DNA of 34,671 bases from DRYM01 sp964526225 (GCA_964526225.1 CAZGLL010000015.1:1-34671); one strand, 5' to 3'; positions 7,356 through 16,467 are shown, counted from the stretch's first letter. Numbers and translations: made by a program. Notes: generated by a model from the sequence alone, not told the origin.

Positions 7356-8576
7356 CTAAAAACTTACATATATTATCAGGGCGATAAGTATTGAGGCTAA
7401 AACAGCAGGTACTATGAAACCGTATGTTCTCAGAAACTTTGCTTTAAAATAATCTACTGAAAGTACGAGACATAGGTGCATTGGTGTAAGTAGTACGCCC
7501 GCCATTCCACTTACATAAGCTAGCATTAATGCTCCACCATCTATACTTCCATAACCTACAATCGGAATTAGTAGAGGAAAAGTTATTCCAACAAAAGCAA
7601 GCGAAATTCCCGTAGCAAATCCTACGATAAAAGGCAGAGTTGTTAAAACCAAGGGTTCCGGAATGCTGTTTTCAGACAGAATATTAAATATTTGATGAGC
7701 TAAATTGGTATACTCGACTACGGCTTTATAGAACATTGTTGCTATAGGTAGAAAAACTATTTTCGGATTTAAAGCTTCCTTTAAAACTTTAACTACATCT
7801 TTCACACTAAAATCGCTAGTAATAATGAATAGTGCAAGTGATGCTGGAAAAGCTATTGATGCATCGACTTTTAGAAGCAATATAAGTGCTATTATTAGGA
7901 GAATAGGCCATGAAGAAGCTAAAAACTTCTTTATTAATAATGCTGGGGGATAGATTGTTCGTGCAACAGTTTTTTCCGTGGAAGATTTCTTTTTAAAAAT
8001 AAGAAGATGTCCTATGGCTAAACCTATTAATGCGTTAATGATGGTCATAGGGAATAGTGTTTTCACAACGTCTACTATACTTATGGAGAAGATAACTCCT
8101 GTAAGAATTATTCCTTGATATATTGGCCAAGAATACTCTATGATATGTCGAAACCAGTAGTTTAAGAAAGCAGCTTCTTCCAAAGTTAAGCCTATTTTTT
8201 TAGCAATATTTTTAACCATAGATGCCGAAACAACAGCTCCTGCAGGCATTGGAACAAGACCTATTAGTGCTGGTGCAATGTAAACAGCTGCTTTTGCACC
8301 AATATTTTCTAAAGTTTCTGCAAGCCCCTTCAACAAGCCCCTTAAATCCATAGATACGCTAAGCCCAATAGCTGATGAAATAATTATTACAAGCCTCCAT
8401 GTTTGCACATCTAAAGAGGTTCTAAAAAGTAAGAAGAAAATATCGTTAAAATTACTTAAGCTTAAAAGTGCAAGTACCATGGCTCCGATAAATATAGCTT
8501 CGCTAACATGCAATCTAAGCTTAAGTAGTACGAAAACAACTACTATGGACAACAATAAAGCAACTAAAGCGTTCAA
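7356..8576 (-). CDS. DUF401-family integral membrane protein
   Basis: A 406-residue protein with about ten membrane helices. ALIGLVPMPAGAVVSASMV (about 100-118) and LNYWFRHIIEYSWPIYQGII (about 138-157) are hallmarks of the DUF401 family, found in archaea and anaerobic bacteria. The family resembles ion or organic-acid transporters of the IT superfamily but has no proven substrate. The start is TTG at 8576 with AAGGTG eleven bases ahead. It is divergent from the ACT-V4R gene across a 187-base promoter region. Confidence 0.8.
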   Translation of the reverse strand: MNALVALLLSIVVVFVLLKLRLHVSEAIFIGAMVLALLSLSNFNDIFFLLFRTSLDVQTWRLVIIISSAIGLSVSMDLRGLLKGLAETLENIGAKAAVYIAPALIGLVPMPAGAVVSASMVKNIAKKIGLTLEEAAFLNYWFRHIIEYSWPIYQGIILTGVIFSISIVDVVKTLFPMTIINALIGLAIGHLLIFKKKSSTEKTVARTIYPPALLIKKFLASSWPILLIIALILLLKVDASIAFPASLALFIITSDFSVKDVVKVLKEALNPKIVFLPIATMFYKAVVEYTNLAHQIFNILSENSIPEPLVLTTLPFIVGFATGISLAFVGITFPLLIPIVGYGSIDGGALMLAYVSGMAGVLLTPMHLCLVLSVDYFKAKFLRTYGFIVPAVLASILIALIIYVSF

Positions 8577-8693
8577 GGCTTTGGAAACACCTTTAACATG
8601 CTATAGTCAGGTTGAATTTAAACATTATCTACGGATAGAATACTTTATTACCTTAAAAAATAACATTTCATATTGTCTAACTTTGAATAAAAA

Positions 8694-8719
8694 TTTATAT
8701 AGAAGTGCCTCGGAGAGGC
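8694..8719 (+). promoter_or_regulatory. TATA box and palindrome upstream of the ACT-V4R gene
   Basis: TTTATATA at 8694-8701 is followed by GCCTC-GGA-GAGGC (8707-8719), a perfect 5-bp palindrome lying between the TATA box and the expected transcript start near 8723. A protein bound there would block transcription, so this is a candidate operator, possibly for the product itself. G+C is locally high. Confidence 0.45.
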
Positions 8720-8763
8720 GGGGCCATACACTATGTTTTAATTAAATGTGAGGTGTGCTATTT

Positions 8764-9585
8764 TTGGATGAGCCGTTAAAAAACGAGATTAAACCTTTGC
8801 TTTTAGGAAACCTCCTTTATACTAACGGCAGAAGGCTCATAGGATTTTATATTAAAGCTATTAATAAGCCAGGTGCTTTGGCAGATATAGCTTCAGTATT
8901 TAAAGAATACGGAGCCAACATATGGACTATAGTATTTAGTTCAGAGGTTAAAGTAGGAAGGGAAGCTTCAATAACTATAATGGCTGATTTATTAAATGCT
9001 AAAATAAATCCTGAAGATTTAGTGAAGAAACTTATAAAATCAGATAAAGTAGTACATGTTGACACAGTACATCCACAACTGTCCATGATACTTGCTGATA
9101 TCTACCACTTCCCAGTAGTTGACGATAAAGGCGCAAGATACACTCTAACATCAGAAAACGAGATGAAAGCTATAGTTGTTGATTTTATTAAAAAATATGG
9201 ACCTTCTGCTCAAGCATTCCTATTTCATCAAGGGTATATTATTGGAGAATCTTTTGGAGAGCATTTAAGAAACATAGGCATTAATGATCTAAAGGATGCG
9301 CTGAAAGCTTTAATGTTAACTTCGACGACTTCAGGAAGATATAAGGGGGAAATAGTAAGTTTCTCTCAGGGCATTAATGGGGAAATCGAAGTTACCTTAG
9401 ATATTCATGACAATTGGGAGTGCTCCATAGCAAAGAAGCATGGTATTAAGGGTCCAGCATCACATTATGAAAGAGGAAAAGTAGCTGGTTTAATACATTA
9501 CTTTACGGGGAAAGACGTTAAAGTTGTAGAAACAGAATGTATTGCTAAAGGTGATGCACACTGTAGATTCGTAGTGTTTTCTTAA
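8764..9585 (+). CDS. ACT domain - V4R (4-vinyl reductase) domain protein
   Basis: About 273 residues. The N-terminal 80 residues form an ACT-like domain (FYIKAINKPGALADIASVF), a small-molecule-binding regulatory fold. The C-terminal half is a V4R domain ending in ETECIAKGDAHCRFVV with the typical Cys pair. V4R domains bind small hydrophobic or aromatic ligands, so this looks like a ligand sensor; no DNA-binding domain is seen. I chose TTG at 8764, eight bases after GAGGTG; the longest ORF starts at a GTG (8755) that is part of that ribosome site. It converges on the FAD gene with 13 bases between. Confidence 0.75.
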   Translation: MDEPLKNEIKPLLLGNLLYTNGRRLIGFYIKAINKPGALADIASVFKEYGANIWTIVFSSEVKVGREASITIMADLLNAKINPEDLVKKLIKSDKVVHVDTVHPQLSMILADIYHFPVVDDKGARYTLTSENEMKAIVVDFIKKYGPSAQAFLFHQGYIIGESFGEHLRNIGINDLKDALKALMLTSTTSGRYKGEIVSFSQGINGEIEVTLDIHDNWECSIAKKHGIKGPASHYERGKVAGLIHYFTGKDVKVVETECIAKGDAHCRFVVFS

Positions 9586-9598
9586 ACCGCCTTGTTTT

Positions 9599-11023
9599 CT
9601 AAAAGCATCCATAGACAATACCTTCTTTTGCTAAAATACCTCTTGCAGCTATGATACCTGTTGCAGCTGCAACATTTATTCCTCTTGAAAGACCAGCGCC
9701 ATCACCTGCAACGAAAACGTTCTCCAATGTTGTTTCTAGATTTCTCCTAACAATTGCCTTTACGCTATAGAACTTTATTTCCGGTGCGTAAAGTAGTGTT
9801 TGTGTTGAAGATATTCCGGGCATTATTGTATCTAGCCTATTAATAGCCTCTACTATGTTAGCTACAACTCTATAAGGCAAGGCCATACCTATGTCCCCAG
9901 GAGTGACATCCTTTAATGTTGGTTCTATTGAGCTTCTCTCAATTCTGTTCCACGTACTTCTCCTTCCCGCTTCCAAATCACCAAACCTTTGAATTAACGG
10001 TTTACCGCCACCTAACTTAGTAGCTAATCCAGCAATGAACTTACCATAGGCTATGGTATCCTCTAGGGGGTTAGTAAGCTTTATTGTAACTAGTAATGCG
10101 AAGTTTGTGTTTTTGGATTTCACATTAGCGTACGATTCTCCATTAACAGCCACTATTCCGTCACTATATCTTTCTTCAATAACGAAGCCGTTGGGGTTAA
10201 CGCAGAACGTTCTAACTTTATCATCGTAAACCTTAGTGTACATTATTATTTTCGGATCTCTAACTATCTTAGTAATAGGTTCAGCTATAAACGATGGTAT
10301 TTCAACTCTAACCCCTATGTCTAAAGGTCCTGGCTCTATTTCTATACCTCTTCTCCTAGCCACTTCAGCAAACCATGATGCACCACTCCTACCTGGAGCA
10401 AGTATAGTGTATTTTGCTTCCAAACATCCTCTGGATGTTTTAAGAAGAACTTTACCACTTGAAGCTTCAACATCTTTTGCTTCAGTTCCTAAAATGAATT
10501 TAACGTTGTTCTCTACTAGGTATTTTGCTATGTTCTCAATGATTCTCGGAGTATTATCTGTTCCCATATGCCTCTGAGGAACAGGTATGAATCTTGCACC
10601 AGCTTTCGCAGCTAGCCTTTCTAATTCAACAGTTTCCTCGGTTGAAGCATTAAAGAACCTATTTTTCGGTGCTCCAAATTTCACAAAAACATCGTCAACA
10701 TATTTTATCAGCTCCTCAGCTTTTCTCCAACTACCAACTATCCTATGAAGGTCCCCTCCAACATCAGGTCTCAAATTTATTGTTCCACTACTTAACGCGC
10801 CAGCTCCGCCAACACCCTGCATTATATGGCATGGAATACATTTCGTGCACTCAATTTTCTCTAAAAACTCACCTTTGGTCATTAGGGGGCATTTGCGTTG
10901 GGAAGGCATGTATCCTCTTTCTACAATAGCTACCCTTAACCTACCATTGCTTCTGAACGCTAACTCGTATGCTGCAAATAATCCCGCTGGTCCTGCACCA
11001 ACAATTACGACGTCAAATTTCAA
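9599..11023 (-). CDS. FAD-dependent dehydrogenase (COG2509-like)
   Basis: A 474-residue flavoprotein. It has the FAD Rossmann motif VVIVGAGPAGLFAAYELA at the N-terminus, a Cys cluster CTKCIPC at about 60-66 followed by a Gly-rich GVGGAGALS, and the C-terminal FAD motif NVFVAGDGAGLSRGINVAAA. This matches the uncharacterised FAD-dependent dehydrogenases of COG2509. The start is TTG with GGAGGG about nine bases ahead. It is last in the purine operon, 23 bases after purA, but no known purine step needs it; it may be a passenger or act in an unknown redox reaction. Confidence 0.8.
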   Translation of the reverse strand: MKFDVVIVGAGPAGLFAAYELAFRSNGRLRVAIVERGYMPSQRKCPLMTKGEFLEKIECTKCIPCHIMQGVGGAGALSSGTINLRPDVGGDLHRIVGSWRKAEELIKYVDDVFVKFGAPKNRFFNASTEETVELERLAAKAGARFIPVPQRHMGTDNTPRIIENIAKYLVENNVKFILGTEAKDVEASSGKVLLKTSRGCLEAKYTILAPGRSGASWFAEVARRRGIEIEPGPLDIGVRVEIPSFIAEPITKIVRDPKIIMYTKVYDDKVRTFCVNPNGFVIEERYSDGIVAVNGESYANVKSKNTNFALLVTIKLTNPLEDTIAYGKFIAGLATKLGGGKPLIQRFGDLEAGRRSTWNRIERSSIEPTLKDVTPGDIGMALPYRVVANIVEAINRLDTIMPGISSTQTLLYAPEIKFYSVKAIVRRNLETTLENVFVAGDGAGLSRGINVAAATGIIAARGILAKEGIVYGCF

Positions 11024-11046
11024 GTTCTGAAGCCCTCCATTTAAAA

Positions 11047-12060
11047 CTATCCTACTCCTAAATCCTTTCTTCTATCAATGATGTGTTCTGAGTCTTCACC
11101 GGTTCCAATGAGTGTAATAGGTACTTTAAGCTCCTCCTCAATCTCTTCAACCCATTTGCGGGCTTCCATAGGAAGTTTTGACCATTCCCTAATACCGTAG
11201 GCTTCGGGAAATAGCTTGTCAAGTTTTGTAACGGCAACTTGGGTTGCAGAATTCAACATTATAGCTTTCCTAGCTAACTCACAGTTAAAAGGTGCAGCTC
11301 TCCTTAACCTACCAGTAACTGTTGCTCTTTCAACCCATCCTCTTCTAACTATTTCTTCTTGGCTAAGCTCGTTAGGCAAAGGTCCTGAACCAACTCTAGT
11401 AACGTAGGCTTTAAAAACAACAATTACTTCATCTACTTTCTTAGGTCCGATACCAACTTCTGAAGCGAAAGCCGAAGCCGTAGTATCGCGACTTGTAACG
11501 TAAGGGTATGTGCCATGATATAGGCTTAGGAATGTTCCTTGTGTTCCCTCAATAACTACGTTTAATCCTTTATCTAAAGCTTCATTAACTGTTGAAGATA
11601 CATCGGTGACCATGTCTCTTAACTCTTTAAAATCCCTAGCTAACCTAAGCTTTCTAAGAACTCTATCTGCCATCGCTTCTCCAACACCTTGCAGAGTTGA
11701 ACCTATTTTCGATGAAAGATGCCTATTTCTTCTCTCGCGTTCAACGTGTTCTTCTTCAATAATGCCTGTGTTTTTATCTAAGAAAACCCTACCTTCACAT
11801 TCTGTTTCTCTAATTTCTTTAAATAAAACATCAAGTCTGATAAGAGAACCTGCTGCAATAAGCAATATAGTTTCTTTGTTTAGAAATGCCGATGGAATCG
11901 CTCTCAATTTCCACTTTTTACCATTATACACTACAGTATGTCCAGCATTTACAGCACCGCATCTAACAGCATAAGCAGGTTTATCCTTTAACCCAAGGTA
12001 GGAAACTATCTTTCCTTTACCTTCGTCTCCAAAAAATCCTCCAACAATAATAGTTAGCAT
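11047..12060 (-). CDS. purA: Adenylosuccinate synthetase (archaeal short form)
   Basis: A 337-residue protein, the short archaeal form (bacterial enzymes are about 430). It has the P-loop-like GGFFGDEGKGK at 8-18, NAGHTVVYNG at about 39-48 with the catalytic His, GTQGTFLSLYHGTYPYVTSR at about 170-189, and a C-terminal VTKLDKLF guanine-binding motif. It makes adenylosuccinate from IMP, aspartate and GTP, and purB just upstream (5-base gap) completes the path to AMP. The ATG start lies behind GAGGTG in the end of purB. Confidence 0.95.
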   Translation of the reverse strand: MLTIIVGGFFGDEGKGKIVSYLGLKDKPAYAVRCGAVNAGHTVVYNGKKWKLRAIPSAFLNKETILLIAAGSLIRLDVLFKEIRETECEGRVFLDKNTGIIEEEHVERERRNRHLSSKIGSTLQGVGEAMADRVLRKLRLARDFKELRDMVTDVSSTVNEALDKGLNVVIEGTQGTFLSLYHGTYPYVTSRDTTASAFASEVGIGPKKVDEVIVVFKAYVTRVGSGPLPNELSQEEIVRRGWVERATVTGRLRRAAPFNCELARKAIMLNSATQVAVTKLDKLFPEAYGIREWSKLPMEARKWVEEIEEELKVPITLIGTGEDSEHIIDRRKDLGVG

Positions 12061-12065
12061 TTTCT

Positions 12066-13409
12066 CTACATCACCTCTTTAAGAACATTTTCAGCATAAC
12101 TTAATGTTCTAGAAATAAGCTTCTCATACTCTCCAAGGTAGTTTTCATAATTAAAGCATTCTTCGATGTCTCTACGTGAAAGTAATGATGGAATGTTGCT
12201 TTCAAAAACCACGTCTAAGTAGTTTCTTCCCTCATTTAATGCTTTATTTGCGAGGTGGGAAAGTAACTTGTGAGCTTCATGTCTTGGCATATTTGCTTTT
12301 AAAACAAGCTTTATCATCAAACATTCAGAAGCGATAACTCCTTTCAGAAGACCTAGGTTTTTAGACATTGCCTCACTATTTACATGCACTTCCTTAATCA
12401 TTTTTAATGTATCGAGAAGCATTTGATCTATAACTAGGAATATATGTGGTATTAGAATTCTTTCACTACTACTATTAGTTAAATCTCTCTCATGCATTAA
12501 TGGGATATTTTCTAAAGCCGCCGTTACTAAAGACCTAGCTATTTTAGCTAATCCCGAAACCCTTTCTGCAGTAACGGGGTTTCTCTTATGAGGCATAGTG
12601 CTACTTCCAATTTTGCCGGGATACAATATTATTTCGGAAATTTCGGGTCTGCTTAATTCTCTAAATTCTAAAGCTAATCTATCGAGTTGACTAGCTAGAA
12701 TAGCTAAGTCGCATATGAGCTCTGCAAAGCCGTCTCTAGGTGCTACTTGAGTTGTTATTTCATGGGGCTTAAGGTTAAGAGTAGAACAAACAGTAGATTC
12801 TATGTGTAAACCACGGTTACCCCAAGCAGCCATTGTTCCAACAGCACCAGAACATTTACACCTAACAACTCTTTTCTCTAATTCCAAAATTCTCTCTAAA
12901 CTCCTTGACAACTCGTAGACATAGTTTGCTAATTTAAAACCGAAGGTAATAGGTAATGCGTGTTGACCGTGAGTTCTACCTACCATTAGGGTGTTTTTAT
13001 GCTTTATAGAGAGATTCATAAGCTCCCTTATTAGCTGAACTAGCTTCTTCTTAACTATAGTTAAAGCATCCCTTATGAGTAATGCCCATGCTGTATCAAC
13101 AACATCGTTGCTTGTAAAGCCTAAGTGAACATATTTTCCACATTCTCCTGAGGCCTTGGCTAACAGTATCGTAAAAGATGCTACATCATGACCTGTAGTT
13201 TTCTCTAAAGTATCTACATCTTTAGGCTCAATTTTACTCCATGCTTCAAGAAGCTTTTCATAGCATCCCTTAGGAGCAATATTCTCGTACTCCAGTGCCT
13301 TCATTAAAGCGGCTTCTACTTCAACATATTTTCTTAAAATGTTTCTCTTATCGAAAATTTTTCTCATTTCATCGGAGCCATATCTAAACTCTAATGGACA
13401 TATCGGCGT
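12066..13409 (-). CDS. purB: Adenylosuccinate lyase, apparent ACG start
   Basis: The protein has the fumarase/aspartase-superfamily signature GSSTMPHKRNP, GRTHGQHALPITFG with the catalytic His, and TGHDVASF. It cleaves adenylosuccinate to AMP and SAICAR to AICAR. The first ATG in frame is at 13367, but the codons just upstream read PICPLEFRYGSDE, the conserved family N-terminus with the Arg-Tyr pair that holds the substrate phosphate. That leader begins right after the preceding gene's TGA (13410-13412) with ACG CCG ATA and no ATG, GTG or TTG. GAGGGG lies exactly seven bases before the ACG at 13409, so I chose that start (447 residues). An ATA start at 13403 is an alternative; a sequencing error of ATG is possible. 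Confidence 0.85.
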   Translation of the reverse strand, partial: TPICPLEFRYGSDEMRKIFDKRNILRKYVEVEAALMKALEYENIAPKGCYEKLLEAWSKIEPKDVDTLEKTTGHDVASFTILLAKASGECGKYVHLGFTSNDVVDTAWALLIRDALTIVKKKLVQLIRELMNLSIKHKNTLMVGRTHGQHALPITFGFKLANYVYELSRSLERILELEKRVVRCKCSGAVGTMAAWGNRGLHIESTVCSTLNLKPHEITTQVAPRDGFAELICDLAILASQLDRLALEFRELSRPEISEIILYPGKIGSSTMPHKRNPVTAERVSGLAKIARSLVTAALENIPLMHERDLTNSSSERILIPHIFLVIDQMLLDTLKMIKEVHVNSEAMSKNLGLLKGVIASECLMIKLVLKANMPRHEAHKLLSHLANKALNEGRNYLDVVFESNIPSLLSRRDIEECFNYENYLGEYEKLISRTLSYAENVLKEVM

Positions 13410-14015
13410 TCACAATCCCCTCTTCACATAGGTTATTAAAGAGTTCCTTAGTCCTTCAAAACTCATAGGAACATCACTAATTTTGAGTTCTTCAATAATG
13501 TTTAATGCTGTATCAAATACGTTGCCTTTATTACGTGATTTAGCTAAACTATAAAGTGTCTCACATAGTGACCAAGGATAAAATATCCAAACCCATTTCT
13601 CTAACTTCTTAACATAGAAATCCGGTACAATAATGCTCCTAACTTTATAATGTAATGTTGCCGTTTTGATTTCTTTAGCACCAAGCTTCTTAAGAGTTTC
13701 TATAGTTTTACGCATAGTTTTACCTGTATCAACAACTTCATCAACTATTAAAACATTTTTATCCTTAACATTAAGAGTTTGTGGAACGTTCATTACGGGT
13801 TCGGGATAAACAGTTCCACCTATACCCCAAAACCTTGAATTAATAACGTAGAGATCATATATTCCTAAGATGTCGCTAACTATTCTTGCGGGAATAAGTC
13901 CTCCTCGGGAAATCGCAACTATTGCGTCAAAATCATTATTTGACTTAAGAATTTTCTCTGCAAGTTCATAACATAACCTTATTGCTTCATTCCATGAAAC
14001 ATAAAGTACTTCCAA
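13410..14015 (-). CDS. Purine phosphoribosyltransferase (COG2236-like)
   Basis: About 201 residues. VLIVDEVVDTGKTM is the PRPP-binding motif of type I phosphoribosyltransferases, and AIVAISRGGLIPARI is the phosphate-binding loop. It resembles the archaeal hypoxanthine/guanine or xanthine/guanine enzymes, which turn free bases into IMP, XMP or GMP; base preference is not readable. I chose TTG at 14015 because GGAGGTG lies seven bases before it; the longer ORF from ATG 14039 would place that ribosome site inside the gene and overlap guaA. Position between guaA and purB supports a salvage role. Confidence 0.8.
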   Translation of the reverse strand: MEVLYVSWNEAIRLCYELAEKILKSNNDFDAIVAISRGGLIPARIVSDILGIYDLYVINSRFWGIGGTVYPEPVMNVPQTLNVKDKNVLIVDEVVDTGKTMRKTIETLKKLGAKEIKTATLHYKVRSIIVPDFYVKKLEKWVWIFYPWSLCETLYSLAKSRNKGNVFDTALNIIEELKISDVPMSFEGLRNSLITYVKRGL

Positions 14016-14032
14016 ACTAGAACACCTCCATA

Positions 14033-15574
14033 CTAGCATGGTTCTATGGTGCTTGGTGGTTTAGATGAAACAGCATAGGTTACCATAGTTACATTGTCTA
14101 TTTCGCTAGCTATTCTCCTAGCTATTCTGTCAAGAACTTCGTATGGTATCCTGAACCAATCAGCTGTCATAGCATCTTCGCTAACGACGATTCTAATAGT
14201 AACGATGTAGCCTACGGCTCTTGTGTCTCCTTTAACACCAACCCATTTATCGTCGCCTACGACTGCGAAAGCTTGCCATACCTTATCATAAAGCCCTTTT
14301 TCTTTAAGTTCTTCCTCGATTATCCTAGTTGCCTTCCTAACAATACTTATTTTTTCAAAAGTAAATTCACCGATAACTCTAACTGCGAATCCTGGGCCAG
14401 GGAATGGATGCTTTTTAACTATTTCATCTGGAACTCCAAGATACTTAGCTATTCTCCTTACTTCATCCTTGTAAAGATATTTTAAGGGCTCAATAACCTC
14501 TAGACCAAGCCATTTAGGAAGGCCAGCAACGTTATGGTGGCTTTTTATTTTATCCGCTCTATCAACACATCCGCTCTCTATTACATCAGGATATGTTGTT
14601 CCCTGAACCAAATACTTTATTGAGGGATCTTTTTCGGCAATTTCTTTAAAGATTTTAGCGAAAAGCTCACCAATTATTCTTCTACGTTCCTCACAATCCC
14701 TAGTTCCTTTAAGTTTTTCGAGAAAAACTTTTTCGGCATCTATGACTAGTGGTTTTAAACCTATTTTTTCCAAGTTAGCTAGTGTTTCGTTAACTTCGTT
14801 TTCACGAAGTAATCCGTGGTTAACAAAGACTGTAACAAGCCTATCGCCAGCAACTTTCTTTACAAGTAGTGATGCTACTGTCGAATCTACACCTCCGCTA
14901 ATCGCAACCAATATCTTAGCGTTTGGCTTAAGTTTTCCTCTTAAATCCTTAACAATACTATCAACTATGTTGCTAACAACCCACGTTCTAGGGACATTAG
15001 CGATTTTTAAGAAGTTATCTAAGAGAATTTTTCCCTTAGTAGTATGAGTGACTTCTGGGTGGAATTGCACACCGTAAATGAGATTACCGTTAAGCCTAAA
15101 TGCTACGATGTATCCTTTCTCAGATATTGCGAGAACTTTCGCTCTACTAGGTAGTTTAGATACATAATCGCGATGGCTCATCCAAACTACTTCGCTTTTA
15201 CTCCATCCTGAAAAAATATCGTCGCTATCTACAATGTTAATTACTGTTCTCCCAAATTCTCCCTTTCCTTTATCAACATGTCCTCCTACAGCTTTTGCTA
15301 TGAGTTGATGACCATAGCATATTCCAAGCACAGGCTTACCTAAACTCAGAATTTCCCTTGCAATCTCTACGTCATCAGGGTTTTCATATACACTTGAAGG
15401 ACCTCCAGAAAGAACTATGGCCTTAGAATGCTTAAGTAGGTCCTTACCATAACTTCTCATCAATTCGTTGCATGAAATAACTTCTGTATAAACACCTAAC
15501 TCTCTTAGCCTACGAGATATCAAATGGGCATATTGTCCACCAAAGTTAATTACTATCACAGCATCTGGTTTCAG
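14033..15574 (-). CDS. guaA: GMP synthase, fused glutaminase and synthetase
   Basis: A full-length GMP synthase: an N-terminal class I glutaminase with VINFGGQYAHLISRRL, catalytic Cys in GICYGHQL and GVQFHPEV; a central ATP-pyrophosphatase loop AISGGVDSTVAS; and the C-terminal dimer domain ending SKPPSTIEPC. Many archaea split these into two genes, here they are one chain. It turns XMP, ATP and glutamine into GMP. The ORF opens upstream to ATG 15628, but that ATG lies before a TATA box (15609-15616), so translation must start later. CTG at 15574, seven bases after GGTG, gives a natural N-terminus; GTG at 15559 is the alternative. Confidence 0.9.
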   Translation of the reverse strand: MKPDAVIVINFGGQYAHLISRRLRELGVYTEVISCNELMRSYGKDLLKHSKAIVLSGGPSSVYENPDDVEIAREILSLGKPVLGICYGHQLIAKAVGGHVDKGKGEFGRTVINIVDSDDIFSGWSKSEVVWMSHRDYVSKLPSRAKVLAISEKGYIVAFRLNGNLIYGVQFHPEVTHTTKGKILLDNFLKIANVPRTWVVSNIVDSIVKDLRGKLKPNAKILVAISGGVDSTVASLLVKKVAGDRLVTVFVNHGLLRENEVNETLANLEKIGLKPLVIDAEKVFLEKLKGTRDCEERRRIIGELFAKIFKEIAEKDPSIKYLVQGTTYPDVIESGCVDRADKIKSHHNVAGLPKWLGLEVIEPLKYLYKDEVRRIAKYLGVPDEIVKKHPFPGPGFAVRVIGEFTFEKISIVRKATRIIEEELKEKGLYDKVWQAFAVVGDDKWVGVKGDTRAVGYIVTIRIVVSEDAMTADWFRIPYEVLDRIARRIASEIDNVTMVTYAVSSKPPSTIEPC

Positions 15575-15616
15575 CGGTGAACACCGCGTATATGAGGCTT
15601 TACACAAATATTTAAA
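15574..15616 (-). promoter_or_regulatory. Purine operon promoter with perfect palindrome
   Basis: On the minus strand AAAAAG-TTTAAATA is a canonical BRE/TATA box (TATA at 15609-15616) with an expected transcript start near 15587. At that point lies GCGGTG-TT-CACCGC, a perfect 14-base palindrome (15574-15587) that includes the GGTG taken as ribosome site. It could be an operator or an RNA hairpin hiding the ribosome site, giving control of the whole operon. Confidence 0.5.
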
Positions 15617-15765
15617 CTTTTTATACAATTATTAACATCAAAATTTATATATTCGTTTAAATATTGCCTAGTCTTAGACACTAAATAACATACCCGTTCT
15701 TTTAAGTAAAATCCGCTAATCACATTAATATATCGACAGAAATCTCCTTAACATAGTAAAGGCGC

Positions 15766-16467
15766 ATGGAAAGATACTTTGACTGGCAAGTTAAAGTTAG
15801 CGCAACTAGGCATTTAGGAGGACTTAAAGCAACGGAGGAACTTGTTAAATCCTGTAATATAAGTAAAGATAAGAGGGTCTTAGAGGTAGGTTGTGGAGTA
15901 GGGTTAACTTTATACTATGTTTCAAGGAAATATGGTTGTAGAATAGTTGGCTTGGATGTTTTAGAGGACATGATTAAGGAGGCTCTAAGAAAAGTTAGAA
16001 AGTATGGTATTGATGAAAAAGTAGATTTAGTCATGGCTGATGCACAAAACCTACCTTTTAGGGAAGAATCTTTTGACACTATATTTGGAGAATCGGTTAA
16101 CGTATTTATCAAGGATAAGTTAAAAGCTATGAAAGAATACGCTAGTGTAGTTAAACAAGGAGGCTATGTTGGATTTAATGAAGGAACATGGATTAGACTA
16201 TCTCCTGTAAATGTAAGAAAATACCTCTTTAAGCTTTCTAGTATGGTTCTAGAAACATATGGTAAATGGGTTAAACTTTTAGCGGATTCGGGACTAAAAG
16301 TTGTTTTCACAAAAGTTTATCGAATAAAGTATTCTGACGAGCTAACCAGTATAAAGTTGTATGGAATAGGAAATTCTCTTAAAGTAATACTTAAATTTAT
16401 GTTCTTGTTCATGAAAAGTTGTGAAACCAAGGCAATTTATAATGAGAATGTGGAAATTTCAGCTTAA
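15766..16467 (+). CDS. Class I SAM-dependent methyltransferase
   Basis: A 233-residue protein. Motif I VLEVGCGVGLTLYYVSRKYG (about 39-58) binds S-adenosylmethionine, followed by the acidic residue of motif II in RIVGLDVLEDM, motif III DLVMADAQNLPFREESFDTI and a motif near VVKQGGYVGF. This is the UbiE/type-11 methyltransferase pattern; the C-terminal 80 residues have hydrophobic stretches, so the substrate may be a lipid or membrane-bound. The leader is short, with a TATA-like AATATAT at about 15728-15735. The substrate is unknown. Confidence 0.8.
   Translation: MERYFDWQVKVSATRHLGGLKATEELVKSCNISKDKRVLEVGCGVGLTLYYVSRKYGCRIVGLDVLEDMIKEALRKVRKYGIDEKVDLVMADAQNLPFREESFDTIFGESVNVFIKDKLKAMKEYASVVKQGGYVGFNEGTWIRLSPVNVRKYLFKLSSMVLETYGKWVKLLADSGLKVVFTKVYRIKYSDELTSIKLYGIGNSLKVILKFMFLFMKSCETKAIYNENVEISA

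Noticed and set aside
8479..8745. Plus-strand 88-codon ORF across the DUF401 start and the following promoter
   Set aside because: Half of it is antisense to DUF401 and the rest covers the TATA box and palindrome of the ACT-V4R gene.
15640..15665. TTTATATATTCGTTTAAATA as promoter of a plus-strand RNA
   Set aside because: No folded or coding sequence follows that is not explained by the methyltransferase promoter; the match may be AT-rich chance.
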